DNA of 64,000 bases. Source: Gnetum montanum (lineage: Eukaryota; Streptophyta; Gnetopsida; Gnetales; Gnetaceae). The position numbers and the translations under genes were made by a program. Below are positions 1 to 9,498 of this stretch, one piece after another. Within the stretch, counting starts at the first letter, position 1, and each line of letters starts with the position of its first letter. Below the pieces are notes generated by a model, which was not told where the DNA came from, made no database searches, and was given only the letters and a program-made list of their open reading frames with translations. Location of the stretch: positions 23,524-87,523 of the forward strand of contig MNCI01000640.1 of assembly GCA_015680685.1 (NCBI GenBank), in the 5' to 3' direction.

Positions 1-607
1 TTCTCAAGGGTCCCACTAGAAAGACATGCACCCATGCCTGAAGGTTGGCAGCTTCTCTGGATTCAGTAAAGTGAAAAAGAAAAAGAAAAGAAGAAAAAAA
101 AATGAAAAAGAAGTGCCATAAAATAAAAATCACTTCTCCCTTGCACTAAACGCCAAGGATTGTACGCCTTGTTGTTATGGTCCTCTCATAGTTGTTTATC
201 ATGAGATGAAACAATGTGATGTCAATAATTAGAAGGATGGACTTGGTCTTGATCTTGGAACGATGGGTTAATGACACCTTAATCATGCTTTTCACGCAGG
301 ATTCATTGTGCCCTGGGTCAGTCACCTCATGTCCCGATCTCTACGATCCCTTTCTACGCTTCATCTCATCTCACTGTTCATGTAATTGTAGCTCATGTCC
401 CATGTAACATAGAATTTTCATCTCATTTCGGTGATATTTACATGGGTGTGTTTTGTGGAGTTAGTGCGGATTACCTCTAACCCTTCTAGTGCCCACGGAC
501 ACTTTAAGTGTTATTACACAAGGGCATAATAGGTTGACGCCTGCTTTGGGGAGGACGCACTTGTGTAATTTTGTTGTAATCTTCATTAATTCTCTAGCTA
601 GAACACA
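1..607 (+). repeat. Repeat B, copy 1 (retroelement-derived)
   Basis: This block matches the reverse complement of 31856-32453 almost end to end, so the two copies are inverted relative to each other about 31 kb apart. Both copies stop matching at the same bases (…TAGAACACA), which suggests a true repeat end; CA is the usual end of an LTR. It holds an A-rich tract at about 72-116 and a short ORF (216-407) that is also open in the other copy. The left edge lies outside the window. I read it as a terminal or 3' non-coding part of a Ty3/gypsy-type element. No TATA box or primer site is seen inside it. Confidence 0.7.
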
Positions 608-1396
608 TAATTTCTTACCCCCAGCTTAATTTTCATAAATTTCTTTTCCATTTATTAACCCTCGAAACTTCAACGTTCCAATGTACCATTATATTCCCTT
701 TTCATAATCGCCAAATTTTCAATTGCACAAATTCACATCATTATCATTCAGAGTGCCTCTTGAATCAATGTAATTACCCTTGAATATATTAATCCTTGTC
801 CATGTCCTTATTTTACATCATTAATTTCAAGAAAATCATTAAAAATTCGATCTTTTTCATGTGTCTCACCTTAGTTGGGACGAGATATCGTGTACGCAAT
901 ATCGCGTTCTATTTACCTATAAATAGGAACCCCTGCCGCAACACTTAGCATCATTTGGCCATTTACGCGGGGGGAATTTTTGAAATTTTTTCTCTGCAAC
1001 TTGCGATTGCATGACCCTTGATTTTACACTTATATCTCGCGCGTTGGTACTCCGATTTTAACTTCGTTTAAACTTGCTTGAACCTAGAGTGTTTAGTTCA
1101 GTCGCGGGGGAGAGACACTTGCTGAAAAGTGCCTAACTTTTTTGAAATTTGTCATCGCCGAAAGGACATCAATTAGGGTAATTAATACTAACACTTAGGA
1201 AAATTGTGCCAAACATTATATAACCCTTAAGTACACAGGGAGATTAACAATGAAACCCACCTAAGTCATAGGACCCATCATTATAATTTTCGAGCACGAT
1301 CACACGATAACATAAGATCTTCAATTAAAGGCATGTAGTAAGGTATAACTTGAATTTGAAAACAAACTTACTAACGTTTGGCTCGTGTGATTGCAG
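608..1396 (+). other. Non-coding leader between repeat B and ORF3
   Basis: No coding potential is seen. The segment contains the palindrome and TATA module listed separately, a G-rich purine run (about 1104-1115), and ends in a pyrimidine-containing stretch followed by GCAG immediately before the ORF3 ATG at 1397, which would suit a 3' splice site. It may be the 5' leader of an ORF3 transcript, or the remains of an LTR whose ends I could not find. Confidence 0.4.
882..925 (+). promoter_or_regulatory. Palindrome plus TATA box upstream of ORF3
   Basis: Bases 882-905 align with the 24-bp double palindrome found in the LTRs (GCGATATCGC, GTAC, GCGATATCGC) with three differences, two of them CpG-type transitions. 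TATAAATA follows at 918-925, 12 bases further on; in LTR1 and LTR3 the spacing is 16. The match to LTR promoters is seen directly; promoter activity is inferred. Confidence 0.5.
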
Positions 1397-3514
1397 ATGG
1401 CCCCGAAACGTTCACAGTAGGAGGGTCCTGCCCAAGGTGGAGTGAAACAACCTAGGAGAGGTAGAAGGCAAGGTCCTGCCAGACAACATACCGAACATGA
1501 GGTGCACTCATTCAGTATCCATCAAGAAGAACCTCCTACTAGACGATCCGAGCAGGTAGAAGGAGGAGCTGTTGCTGCGCCTGAACCGGGACAACAACTC
1601 ACGTTGCCCCCAGAATGTGTTCAGGCTATCCATACGAAGTCCACAATTGCTTCGGTGATTGTGGAACTTAACTTCGAATCTTTTGCAGAGTTCGCTCTTG
1701 AGGCTGTTAGGGATCACCTTAAAGGATCTCCCTTATGGCCTATTCTCTCTAAAAATGGTGCATGGTACTTAGGCGAAACGTACCTATTCTGGCACAATAA
1801 GGAGCAAGGCACCACGGTTAACATCGGTGGTGTGACAGTAGATTTTTCTACACAGGTGATCTCGGAAGTATTAAACCTTCTGAATTCAGGCCCCCATGTT
1901 ACTTGGTTATCCATCCAATTAGACCCTGATGTGCATAAAGATTGGTTAGAGAAGGCTTATGGCAGAGATAAAGCTTTTGGTGAGCTGACAATGGAAGAGC
2001 GGGTTTATTTGAAAATCAGAACCTATCACCTCTTCCGCACAAAAGGTTTGAAAAGAATATCAATGTATGAGGCAAGAGGATGTGCAGTGTTGATGGGAAA
2101 GGTTAATGCTAACCTTTCCCATCTATATTTGACGGAGATCCTAAGGTAATTCGAAGAACGGAAGTTAGGGAAGATGGTACTCCCTTTTCCCTACCTTATC
2201 AGAAAACTGTGCCAACGGGCTGGTATTTGGGGATACGCAAATGACATCCTCTGAAAGGCCCAAAATGCTTCTTATGCTGAATTATTAAAGGCGCCAGCTC
2301 CAAGAAAGAGCACTGGAGAAGAGCTGGGACCAGATGAAGAAGAAGAAGAACAGATGACTAGATCACCTACAACTCAACTTGCAAGACCCAGTCAACCTCC
2401 AGCCACAGGTCCCAGCCAACAACAAGAAGCAAGACCGAGCACAAGCCAGGATCAGCCACCGCTGCAAGACTACAGACCGTCGATGAGCCATCTTAGGGCC
2501 ATCACCGAGACGGTTAGTTGGGGAATTCGTGATGACGCAAACCTCTTCCATGTCATCGATGATGCCGACCAGCCTACTATTTCAGTAGATTGCACACGGG
2601 GTGAGTTATCAATGCAAATAGGAGGAGGGGAAAGCAGATGGTCACAACAGATCTCTGGAAATGCGACATCTTTTCAAGTGTAGTTAGAGACTGGTGAAGG
2701 GGCCACTGCGGTGGTCATGCAACACCAGGATGCCGCGGGAGCTACTGAAGTGGTTGCTGACCACATCAAAGAGTCCTTTAACGTGCCTGTTGTACCATAG
2801 GCAGATCTTTCAGGAGCACGAGATGCTCAAACTATTGCCAGAACCTCAATGACTCCTACGGAACATGAGGATGCATTGGACAAATTGCTTCAAACAGGAC
2901 AAGTTTTGACATCTCTGTTTGACATCCCCCAGGATGTAACAACAATTCAATCAGACCTCATTTCCACAAAGGGGAAGCTGGTCATATCCGAAGTAAGGGC
3001 AGAGCATGCTGAAGCTGAAGTGCAGAAACTACAAGAGCATCTTGTAGCCTTACAAGCAGCACAGCAGGATCCTTTGCAATTTGTTCCCGTAGACCAGCTG
3101 GAAAGTTTTAGAACCGAGAAATTAACAAAGTTAATTGCAAAAAATAAAAAGGTGGTAGAAGAAAGGAGATGGCCACTTGGGATGCCTCCGCAGCTCAAGC
3201 GCAAACTCATGCACATCTTAAGGCACTCAGGGCCTTATAATAAGAGAATAAGCAGTTGGTTGCAGATAATCTTCGGTTGACTTCTGTGGAGAAACAAAAG
3301 AATGTTCTCAATGAACACTTTCATCAATTGCAAGAACAATTCATTCGGGTCAACCGAGATGTAAGCCGTTTAGCTAGAGAAAATCGAACCCTCTCAATGA
3401 AGGAGGTATGCGCTATTCGACAAAAATCAGCCATCAAGATTAGCGTGTGGCAGAATGAGGCTAAACGACACGAGAAGCTGAAGGAGCATTTCTGTGATTA
3501 GGTGGGGATGTACA
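1397..3514 (+). pseudogene. ORF3 copy A: coiled-coil retroelement protein, broken
   Basis: The frame opens at ATG 1397 but has TAG eight codons in (1418), a TAA at 2147, a TAG at 2681 and others, and a frameshift near 3240. The first open block (1442-2149) encodes a basic, Arg/Gln-rich start followed by a compact domain with motifs such as YLKIRTYHLF. It resembles the domain found in many plant 'putative transposon protein' entries, but I cannot confirm that. A Pro/Gln/Ser-rich linker follows (2354-2480), then long Glu/Lys/Gln/Leu-rich heptad-like stretches (about 2930-3500) predicting coiled coil. No signal peptide or membrane segment is visible. The same protein is encoded on the minus strand at 61975-64000, where it lies next to a 3' LTR. 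Here the reading ends abruptly at about 3515, where integrase sequence begins. Function unknown. Confidence 0.65.
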
Positions 3515-3966
3515 AACCACTAGAGCCCTTTAATGTATGGGGGATTAACTTCATTAATCTCATCTCTTCTACCTCTAATGGCAAAGCATACATTATTATA
3601 TGTGTTAATTATTGCACAAGTGCAAGGAAGTTGTTGTTGTTAAGGATTATACATCTACCACTGTAGCTAACTTCCTTTAGAATAATGTCCTTCATAGGTT
3701 TTGAATCTCATTAATCTTGATATCTAATAACTCTTTGCATTTTACTGACAAGGTTTTCAAGAATTTATCAGAATCTTGTAGAGTTAATCATAAGTTAACT
3801 TCTCCTTATCATCTATAGGCCAACAACCAAGAGGAAGTTATTAACTATGAAATTGTTAGAATACTTAAGAAAATAGTTAGTAGGTATAGAAGAGATTAGG
3901 CCAATAAAATTAATGATGCCCTCTAGGCCTATTGAACATCATGGAAAAATCCTATGGGATACACTT
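3515..3966 (+). pseudogene. Ty3/gypsy integrase core fragment
   Basis: Translation gives a degenerate copy of the integrase core seen in E2 (49610-50120): EPFNVWGINF, then SNGKAYII, NNSLHFT, and RYRRD…DALXAY. It holds several stops. Both catalytic aspartates are changed to Asn (GIDF to GINF, SDNG to SNNS), each explained by one G-to-A change. The integrase N-terminal zinc region and C-terminal part are missing. The fragment is fused on its left to ORF3 and is cut on its right by the 5' LTR of E1 at 3967. Confidence 0.75.
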
Positions 3967-3990
3967 TGATGAGATGCGATTCGCATGAGC

Positions 3991-4059
3991 CGCGATATCG
4001 CGTTATCCCCTGCGATGTCGCGTATGCGATATCGCAGTACGTCGCCAAATCTATAAATA
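3991..4059 (+). promoter_or_regulatory. LTR1 promoter: palindromes and TATA box
   Basis: CGCGATATCGCG (3991-4002) is a perfect 12-bp palindrome. Bases 4012-4035 are the 24-bp double palindrome with two transitions. TATAAATA lies at 4052-4059, 16 bases after it. LTR3 has the same arrangement and the same 16-base spacing, so the layout appears conserved. Confidence 0.7.
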
Positions 4060-4225
4060 AGAGGTGGCACTCCCCGTATTTACCATCCTAGGCTAGAAGT
4101 AGGAAAAATTTGGTAGATTGATCACTCCAAATATAGAATATTTTCCATGTGCCCGTAGTAGGAGTCCCCAAGTGAATGGATCTTTATTCGAGCAACATTG
4201 TACCTGAATGCAAGTTGTGTACAAC

Positions 4226-4231
4226 AATAAA
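4226..4231 (+). terminator. Likely polyadenylation signal in LTR1
   Basis: AATAAA lies about 167 bases downstream of the TATA box, inside the expected R region. The same signal sits in the matching position of LTR2 (52673-52678). Confidence 0.55.
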
Positions 4232-4340
4232 GACGAGCTTTGTGGATAAACCTTGCAATGCATGGAATAGGATTTATTACTTGTTATTTATTACATGTTA
4301 TTTCTTACCCGTTATTTATTACCCTACAGTAGCGCGGCAT

Positions 4341-4508
4341 GAGTACGACTTGATTACGAGCATTTATGGATGTGTACAGCTAATCAAGGAATTGGCTGCT
4401 TATTGTGATTAGATTCTCTCACCCTCAACTCCTAGAATGCAGAATGAGTACGACTTGATTACGAGCATCTAAGGATGTGTACAGCTAGTCAAGGAACGGA
4501 TGCTCATT
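4341..4508 (+). repeat. Direct duplication inside LTR1 (period about 105)
   Basis: A block of about 63 bases beginning GAGTACGACTTGATTACGAG starts at 4341 and again at 4446 with a few differences. I do not see the duplication in LTR2, so it arose within this LTR or its close relatives. Confidence 0.7.
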
Positions 4509-4881
4509 ATGCATAGGCTAGTTAAGTGCCTCAGTATGACCACTTCAAGCATGTGCGTTATGCATGGTGATCCTAGTAACGATTAGCGTTTGGTAGCCGT
4601 GGTTGCATAGTTCAGGGTGTGTATTAGTTAGAGTTAGTTAGTTTCTCAACCCTTCACCTCAATAGCATAGGAGAAAAACATAAAAGATATAAAAATCATA
4701 TACCTTGGACTTACTTAACCATACACTGTGACAACCACAAGTAAGTCTGGGAAGATAACGAATGATTAACCCCAAGTGTTCCATGGGGCGTGTAGGCACT
4801 TAGTCTGTAGAGTTCGACCGGATCGTGCGTGCTATGCTCATTTCATATGGTTGAGTGTAGGGGTACCTCGTCACTCATCAT

Positions 4882-4899
4882 TGGCGTCGTTGTTGGGGA
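4882..4899 (+). other. Primer-binding site, tRNA-Asp type
   Basis: The 18 bases after LTR1 match the complement of the 3' end of plant tRNA-Asp (TGGCGCCGTTGCCGGGGA) at 15 of 18 positions, and all three differences are C to T. A tRNA-Asp primer site is known from Athila-type and some other plant Ty3/gypsy lineages. The comparison relies on my recall of the tRNA. Confidence 0.75.
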
Positions 4900-5025
4900 C
4901 TAAGTGTTTGTGTGCCATATAGAACATAGGGATATCATTCACATCGTTGTGAGCCTTAACGAACCTTCGGGTTAATCAAAAGAGAAAATTTTATAACAAT
5001 GAAATTAGCACACCGATAAATAAAA

Positions 5026-7550
5026 ATGTCTTCTTCTCATAAGAGCAACTCACCACCTAAGGACCATACACGAGACAGTCGGCAACATAAAACACACAGC
5101 CGAAATCAGCCAAGTCCTAAACAATACAAGATAGTTTATACTCATCCCGATGAGTATATTCCAAACTTTACCTTTATCCTCCATCAAGACGAATAACTGC
5201 GATGGAGAGATTTGCAAGGTAACATCGTGTTACCCCTAGATCAATCAGTCTCTAACATGCTCTTCCGTGCCTTGGCACAGATAGGCATGACTAAATTATA
5301 TGCTAAATATGTTGTGGAAGACTTTGATACGAGGGATTATCATCCCATAGAAGCACAATGTATGAGAGACTCAAGGCAAGAGAGTCAACATACACTTTTG
5401 AAGGGCAAAGGTCCGCACGTCCTTAGCGAAATAGGAGATGAGGAACCCCTTATAACAGGTTCTTTAGCAAACGATGTTCCCCCTCCTAACGATGATGAGG
5501 AGGTTGGGTATCAGAACCTATGATCAACGATGCATAACCATGGTTTTGATGCCCGTGAACACCAACTGTTCACAGAGGGAACAACCACTCATGCTAAGGA
5601 TGAGCACTTAGATCATCACCACGATTGGGGCCGTAGCAGTCGAAGAGAAGGCAAGAAACATCGTCATGGCGATAGTTCTCTTTCTTCTTCTTCTTCATCC
5701 CATCACTCACCCTCTCCTTCCACATCTGGGTGTAGGCATCATGAACACAATGGAGAGGATAAAGGTAAGAAAAATGAGAGACCTCGACGGGAAAGTCGAG
5801 AGAGAGGACAAGGGCAAGGATGTAGGGAGAGTAGGGAACAACGCAGACATCATAGGCGTCATGAAGGAGATGACCATGATGAGCCCCTACTCGCAACCCA
5901 AAGTATGCTTGACATAATGGAGGCAATTAGGATTCCCACAAAGCATTTAAAAGATAGTCGAATCAAATGTTTAGACATAAACAATATCCCACGATTTGAA
6001 GGGGGATACAATGCATATCCGAAAAATCATTTATAGGCATTCCACGATGCCTATGCCTTTCAGAATATAGAAAATAAGTGGCAAAAACTTAAGTTGTTCC
6101 CAAGGACACTCACCAAAGAAGCAGAGAGTTGGTACCGGTCCTTAGAATCGGAAACCATCAGGAGGTGGAGTACGATGCTATAACTGTTCAACGAAAAGTA
6201 TCAAACGTACTCCAAAGTGTCTAATTTGCGTAAGCAAATCCAAGGCTGGAAGCAAGGTACTTATGAACCCTTGGATGCTGCCATAGCCCACTACTACACA
6301 TTGTTACATTATTGTCTGGGCCATGGGTATGCTCAGCAGGATCAACTTCGCCACATCGTGGATGGACTAAGGCATGAAACTAGAAGAACCCTTGGAACTT
6401 ATGCCCAAGGGAGACTCTCACAACTTAGAGCCCATGAAGTTCATCGCTTGTTGGAACAAGTAGCAAAAGAAGAAGGTGAGCTATAGAAAAGGGAAAGTGT
6501 GAAAGAGTACAACCGTGACCCCTCTCTTCGGAGAAAGGAAGTGAAATTTTATGATGAAGAGGATGAGTCACCAATCAAAGAGTTGGTGAACAGAAAGACC
6601 TTGCCGCTTCAAAAGCTCATAACAGAAATAGTGGCTAAGGTAGATGACGTATGGAGTTCCTTAGACTCTAAAATTGAAACTGTCTTAAAAATTGTAGAAG
6701 AGTCTAAGGTAGAACAAAGTAGTGACAAAGGTAAGAAAAAGTGGAGAGATTTAAGCCCTGCACATAACAAGGGTAAGGGGAAAATCACTAACTCCGATGT
6801 GGTTGTGGACTCTGACACAGACGATGACGGTGGATCTGAGATCTGCCACTATGACCATCCTAAGGGATGTTGCCCCATCATCTCACATCTATAGGAGTCT
6901 AGGGTGTATATGCTTAATCCAAGACTCAACCAACAGCAAACACCCCGAAGGTTACCTTACCCCCAAGGTAACCCAAGGCAGTTCCACCAACCCTTAACGT
7001 ATTATCCAAGTGGAACTCCACCACAGCCCATCGGACAACATCAACAATGGAAATACTCACAGTCATGGGGGATGCCACCACCAACACAACAATACCCTTA
7101 CCGGCAGCCTAATCCTTATTGTTACTACATGCAGCAGCCAATTTCCCTACGTGACTCTATGGGTTACATAAACCCTCCACATTACTACTAAGTTCAGGAG
7201 TATTTTAGGACTCCTTCTCCTTCGGGAAACGCTCCATACCCACACTATCCTCCAAATCCATCCGCATCTCTTGCGCCAGTAGCCCCACCGCCAACCGCTC
7301 CAACAAAGCCTAGAGTAATTCCCACTCAACCGTGACAACCCAACACTGCGAGGGCTCCCAATCCTCAATTCTCAGTTGGTTCTAACAATCATACACCAAA
7401 AAGACCTTTCCTTAGGACCAACAATCCAACCAAACCCTCACCTTCACAAGTGGTTGAGCATCTAAATACCTCCATACCAAATAAGGTTTTGGGAAACCCT
7501 TCAACAGAGAAATCGCGCCCAATGCATACAGTTATGTTAACACATACAGT
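5026..7550 (+). pseudogene. gag: gag of E1, nonsense-mutated
   Basis: The start is ATG 5026; element E4 has the same start context (56883). One frame can be followed through 7191, interrupted by stops at 5194, 5521, 6034, 6181, 6484, 6892 and 7192, most of them at codons that are Gln or Arg in sister copies. In order: a variable N-terminal part; an Arg/His/Ser-rich block (about 5590-5870); a retrotransposon gag capsid-like domain (about 5900-6490, with SWYRSLES and IQGWKQ); a charged linker; a single degenerate zinc-knuckle-like motif CHYDHPKGCCP (about 6841-6875); and a Pro/Gln/Tyr-rich tail (6904-7190). Gag would form the particle and bind the RNA; this copy cannot. Confidence 0.8.
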
Positions 7551-8928
7551 ACCTGACTAGATCAAGGTTGGCCATCTTCCAAAGAAATTATCGGATCCGA
7601 GAGTCCCCCTAGTTTACCTTCAAGTCGCTGGGAATGAACCCCATAAGGCTCTCCTCGACTCAGGTTCCGGAGTCAACTGTATAAAACCTGGAACCTGCCT
7701 CCACTCAAGAAGAGCAATATTCGCTTAGAGTTGGCTGACTAGTCCATCACTGTTCCTTTGGGACATGTTGAGGACATTGTTACCACTGTGGGTGGTTGGT
7801 CATATCTAGCCGATTTCCTAGTGATCCAAATAAACAATGACAAAGGGGATTTCCCAATTATAATGGGAAGGGCATGGCTGAATAAAATCGATGCATGCCT
7901 ACGAATCCGCAATCTTTCCATAAAAATATCCAAGACAAATTCTTTTGGGAAAATTGAGAGGAAAAGAGTTCCATGCATCGCATATAGTGACACAAGGTGT
8001 CATTGCGTGCAAAAATCATGGGTGATGCGAAGTTTAACATTGCCTGCATGCAATCGGTGTGCATGGGATATTGACATACAAAAGTGCCTATATGCAGTAG
8101 CCACACAACAAGAAAACGCCCAGTGGCTGATGGCTGATAAAGAGAACAACTCGACAACCTGCATGAAACTAGCTGAGGGAATAACTAGTGCTTACATTGA
8201 AAGCACAGACGTATTAGAGCAAGTTCGTTACCAACTTCCAGCTCTTAACTCCGAAAACATTAATTAGGGGAAGTTGGAGATTCCTAAGGAGTTTAAACAA
8301 GAGCCCCTAGATTTAAAATCGTTGCCCATCGGTTTGGAATACATGACCCTTAAAAATGGAAAATCGGTAATCATCAATGCAAAGCTTGCACCCAAGCAAA
8401 AAGAAGGTTTGCTAAAGGTGATAAACAAGTGGTCCACAGCCTTTGCCTGGTCATACCCTGAACTAATCGGAATAGATCCTAGGATATGCCAGCATAGGAT
8501 TTACACAGACCTCTCCATGCAACCTCGCAAGCAACCCCAAAGGCGATTGAACCCAAACTTAAAACAAATAGTGAAAGAGGAGATAGAGCAGCTTCTCAAG
8601 GTTGGGTTCATTTACCCTATTGCTGATGGCGAGTGGGTTAGTCCTCTTGTAATCGTACCGAAAAAATGAGGTAAATGGAGGGTATGTATAGATTTTAGGC
8701 TATTAAATATGGCAACATTCAAAGATGACTTCCCGTTGCCATTTGTTGACCAAGTCTTAGACACTATAGCAGGGCATCGCTATTACAGTTTTCTGGATGC
8801 GTATAGTGGGTACAACCAAATACGAATCAAACCAAAAGACCAAGCCAAAACAACGTTCACTAGTCCTTGGGGAACTTTTGCATACAAACAAATGCCTTTT
8901 GGCTTGTGCAATGCCCCTACCACATTCT
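7551..8928 (+). pseudogene. pol: protease and 5' half of reverse transcriptase of E1
   Basis: Protease: the active-site motif LLDSGS lies near 7645-7665, and the C-terminal motif IIMGRAWL near 7855-7880. Compared with E2, 16 bases are missing just after the active site (about 7680), which shifts the frame by one. RT follows in that frame from 8274: QHRIYTDLS, QPQRRLNP, VSPLVIVPKK, then a TGA at 8667, the FLDAYSGYNQI block and FGLCNAPTTF. The sequence ends before the catalytic FMDD box, so RT would be inactive even without the mutations. RNase H and integrase are missing. Confidence 0.8.
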
Positions 8929-9124
8929 AGGTGGGACCCTTTTCATTCATGGATCACATCTATCTTGCTATGTGGGTAAGGGTTGTGCTATTAGCCTTGA
9001 GTTGTTATCTTTCAAAAAAAACATGTGATATACTTTCAATTTTTTTTTGCTGATTAATAGGGTCCTAGCTTAATTGTTATGAGTTTGATTATATGGGACA
9101 ATATGAATTATAAAGATATAAAGT

Positions 9125-9250
9125 TTTGAATTAACAATGAGGTGTTAACCTAGTAGTAAGATTCTTGATTCAAAAGCTTTACCTTATGGCTCAATTCTAG
9201 TGTGCAATTAGATCTTAAAATATCTATATCACAATTATTTTGAGGTTCCG
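9125..9250 (+). repeat. tRNA-derived SINE-like repeat, copy 1
   Basis: The block contains TAACCTAGTAGTAAGA, resembling a tRNA A box, and GGCTCAATTCT about 45 bases later, resembling a degenerate B box. Related copies lie at 18160, 25040 (reverse) and 54985. It lies between the truncated E1 and the mTERF gene. Confidence 0.5.
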
Positions 9251-9498
9251 TAGGATGAACCAGAATAGAAACAAAATAAGGTGATTTTGGCACGATTTCA
9301 GAAATACCAGTGTACCGGTAACATGGTCATGTAAAATCCAAGGGCGGAGTTTTACAACACCGGGGAAGGGTGTAAGATGTCATGCCTAGGCATAGCGACA
9401 GCCTTACACAGCTCGCGCTGAAGGTGCTTTGATTCTTGCTGTTTGTGTTCTGCTCATCTTCTCTGATATTTGCCTCCGCTCGCAGGGGGGTAACAGCA
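9251..9498 (+). promoter_or_regulatory. mTERF upstream region
   Basis: These bases before the ATG are richer in G and C than the surroundings, and transcription of the gene probably starts here. I see no clear TATA box. The frame is open back to about 9436 but has no earlier ATG. TTTGCCTCCGCTCGCAG (about 9469-9485) could be a 3' splice site of a 5'UTR intron. The truncated E1 ends only about 570 bases upstream of the ATG. Confidence 0.4.

Larger units (their letters stand above)
3967..4880 (+). repeat. LTR1, 5' LTR of E1 (914 bp)
   Basis: It begins TGATGAG and ends CTCATCA, a perfect 7-bp terminal inverted pair with TG…CA ends. The primer-binding site starts two bases beyond. From about 4141 it is alignable with LTR2 (52593-53212), and its end motif matches LTR4 and LTR5. 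It contains the palindromic promoter, a TATA box, and AATAAA at 4226-4231. Confidence 0.9.
3967..8928 (+). mobile_element. Ty3/gypsy LTR retrotransposon E1, 3' truncated
   Basis: The order is LTR (3967-4880), tRNA-Asp type primer site, gag, aspartic protease, and the first half of reverse transcriptase. Gag through RT share one frame apart from a deletion in protease. The element stops at about 8928, in the middle of the RT block that reads FGLCNAPTTF, and unrelated sequence follows. RNase H, integrase and 3' LTR are absent. Its LTR is set into an older integrase copy at 3966/3967. A target duplication cannot be tested because the 3' end is gone. Confidence 0.85.

Noticed and set aside
216-407. 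Small ORF with a Cys-rich end, open in both copies of repeat B (also 32056-32244, minus)
   Set aside because: A hand count of differences gives about 6 silent and 8 replacement changes over 62 codons, too few to show selection. It has no known motif.
5594-5926. Open frame on the minus strand of E1 gag
   Set aside because: Shadow of the Arg/His/Ser-rich gag segment; the sense frame matches E4.
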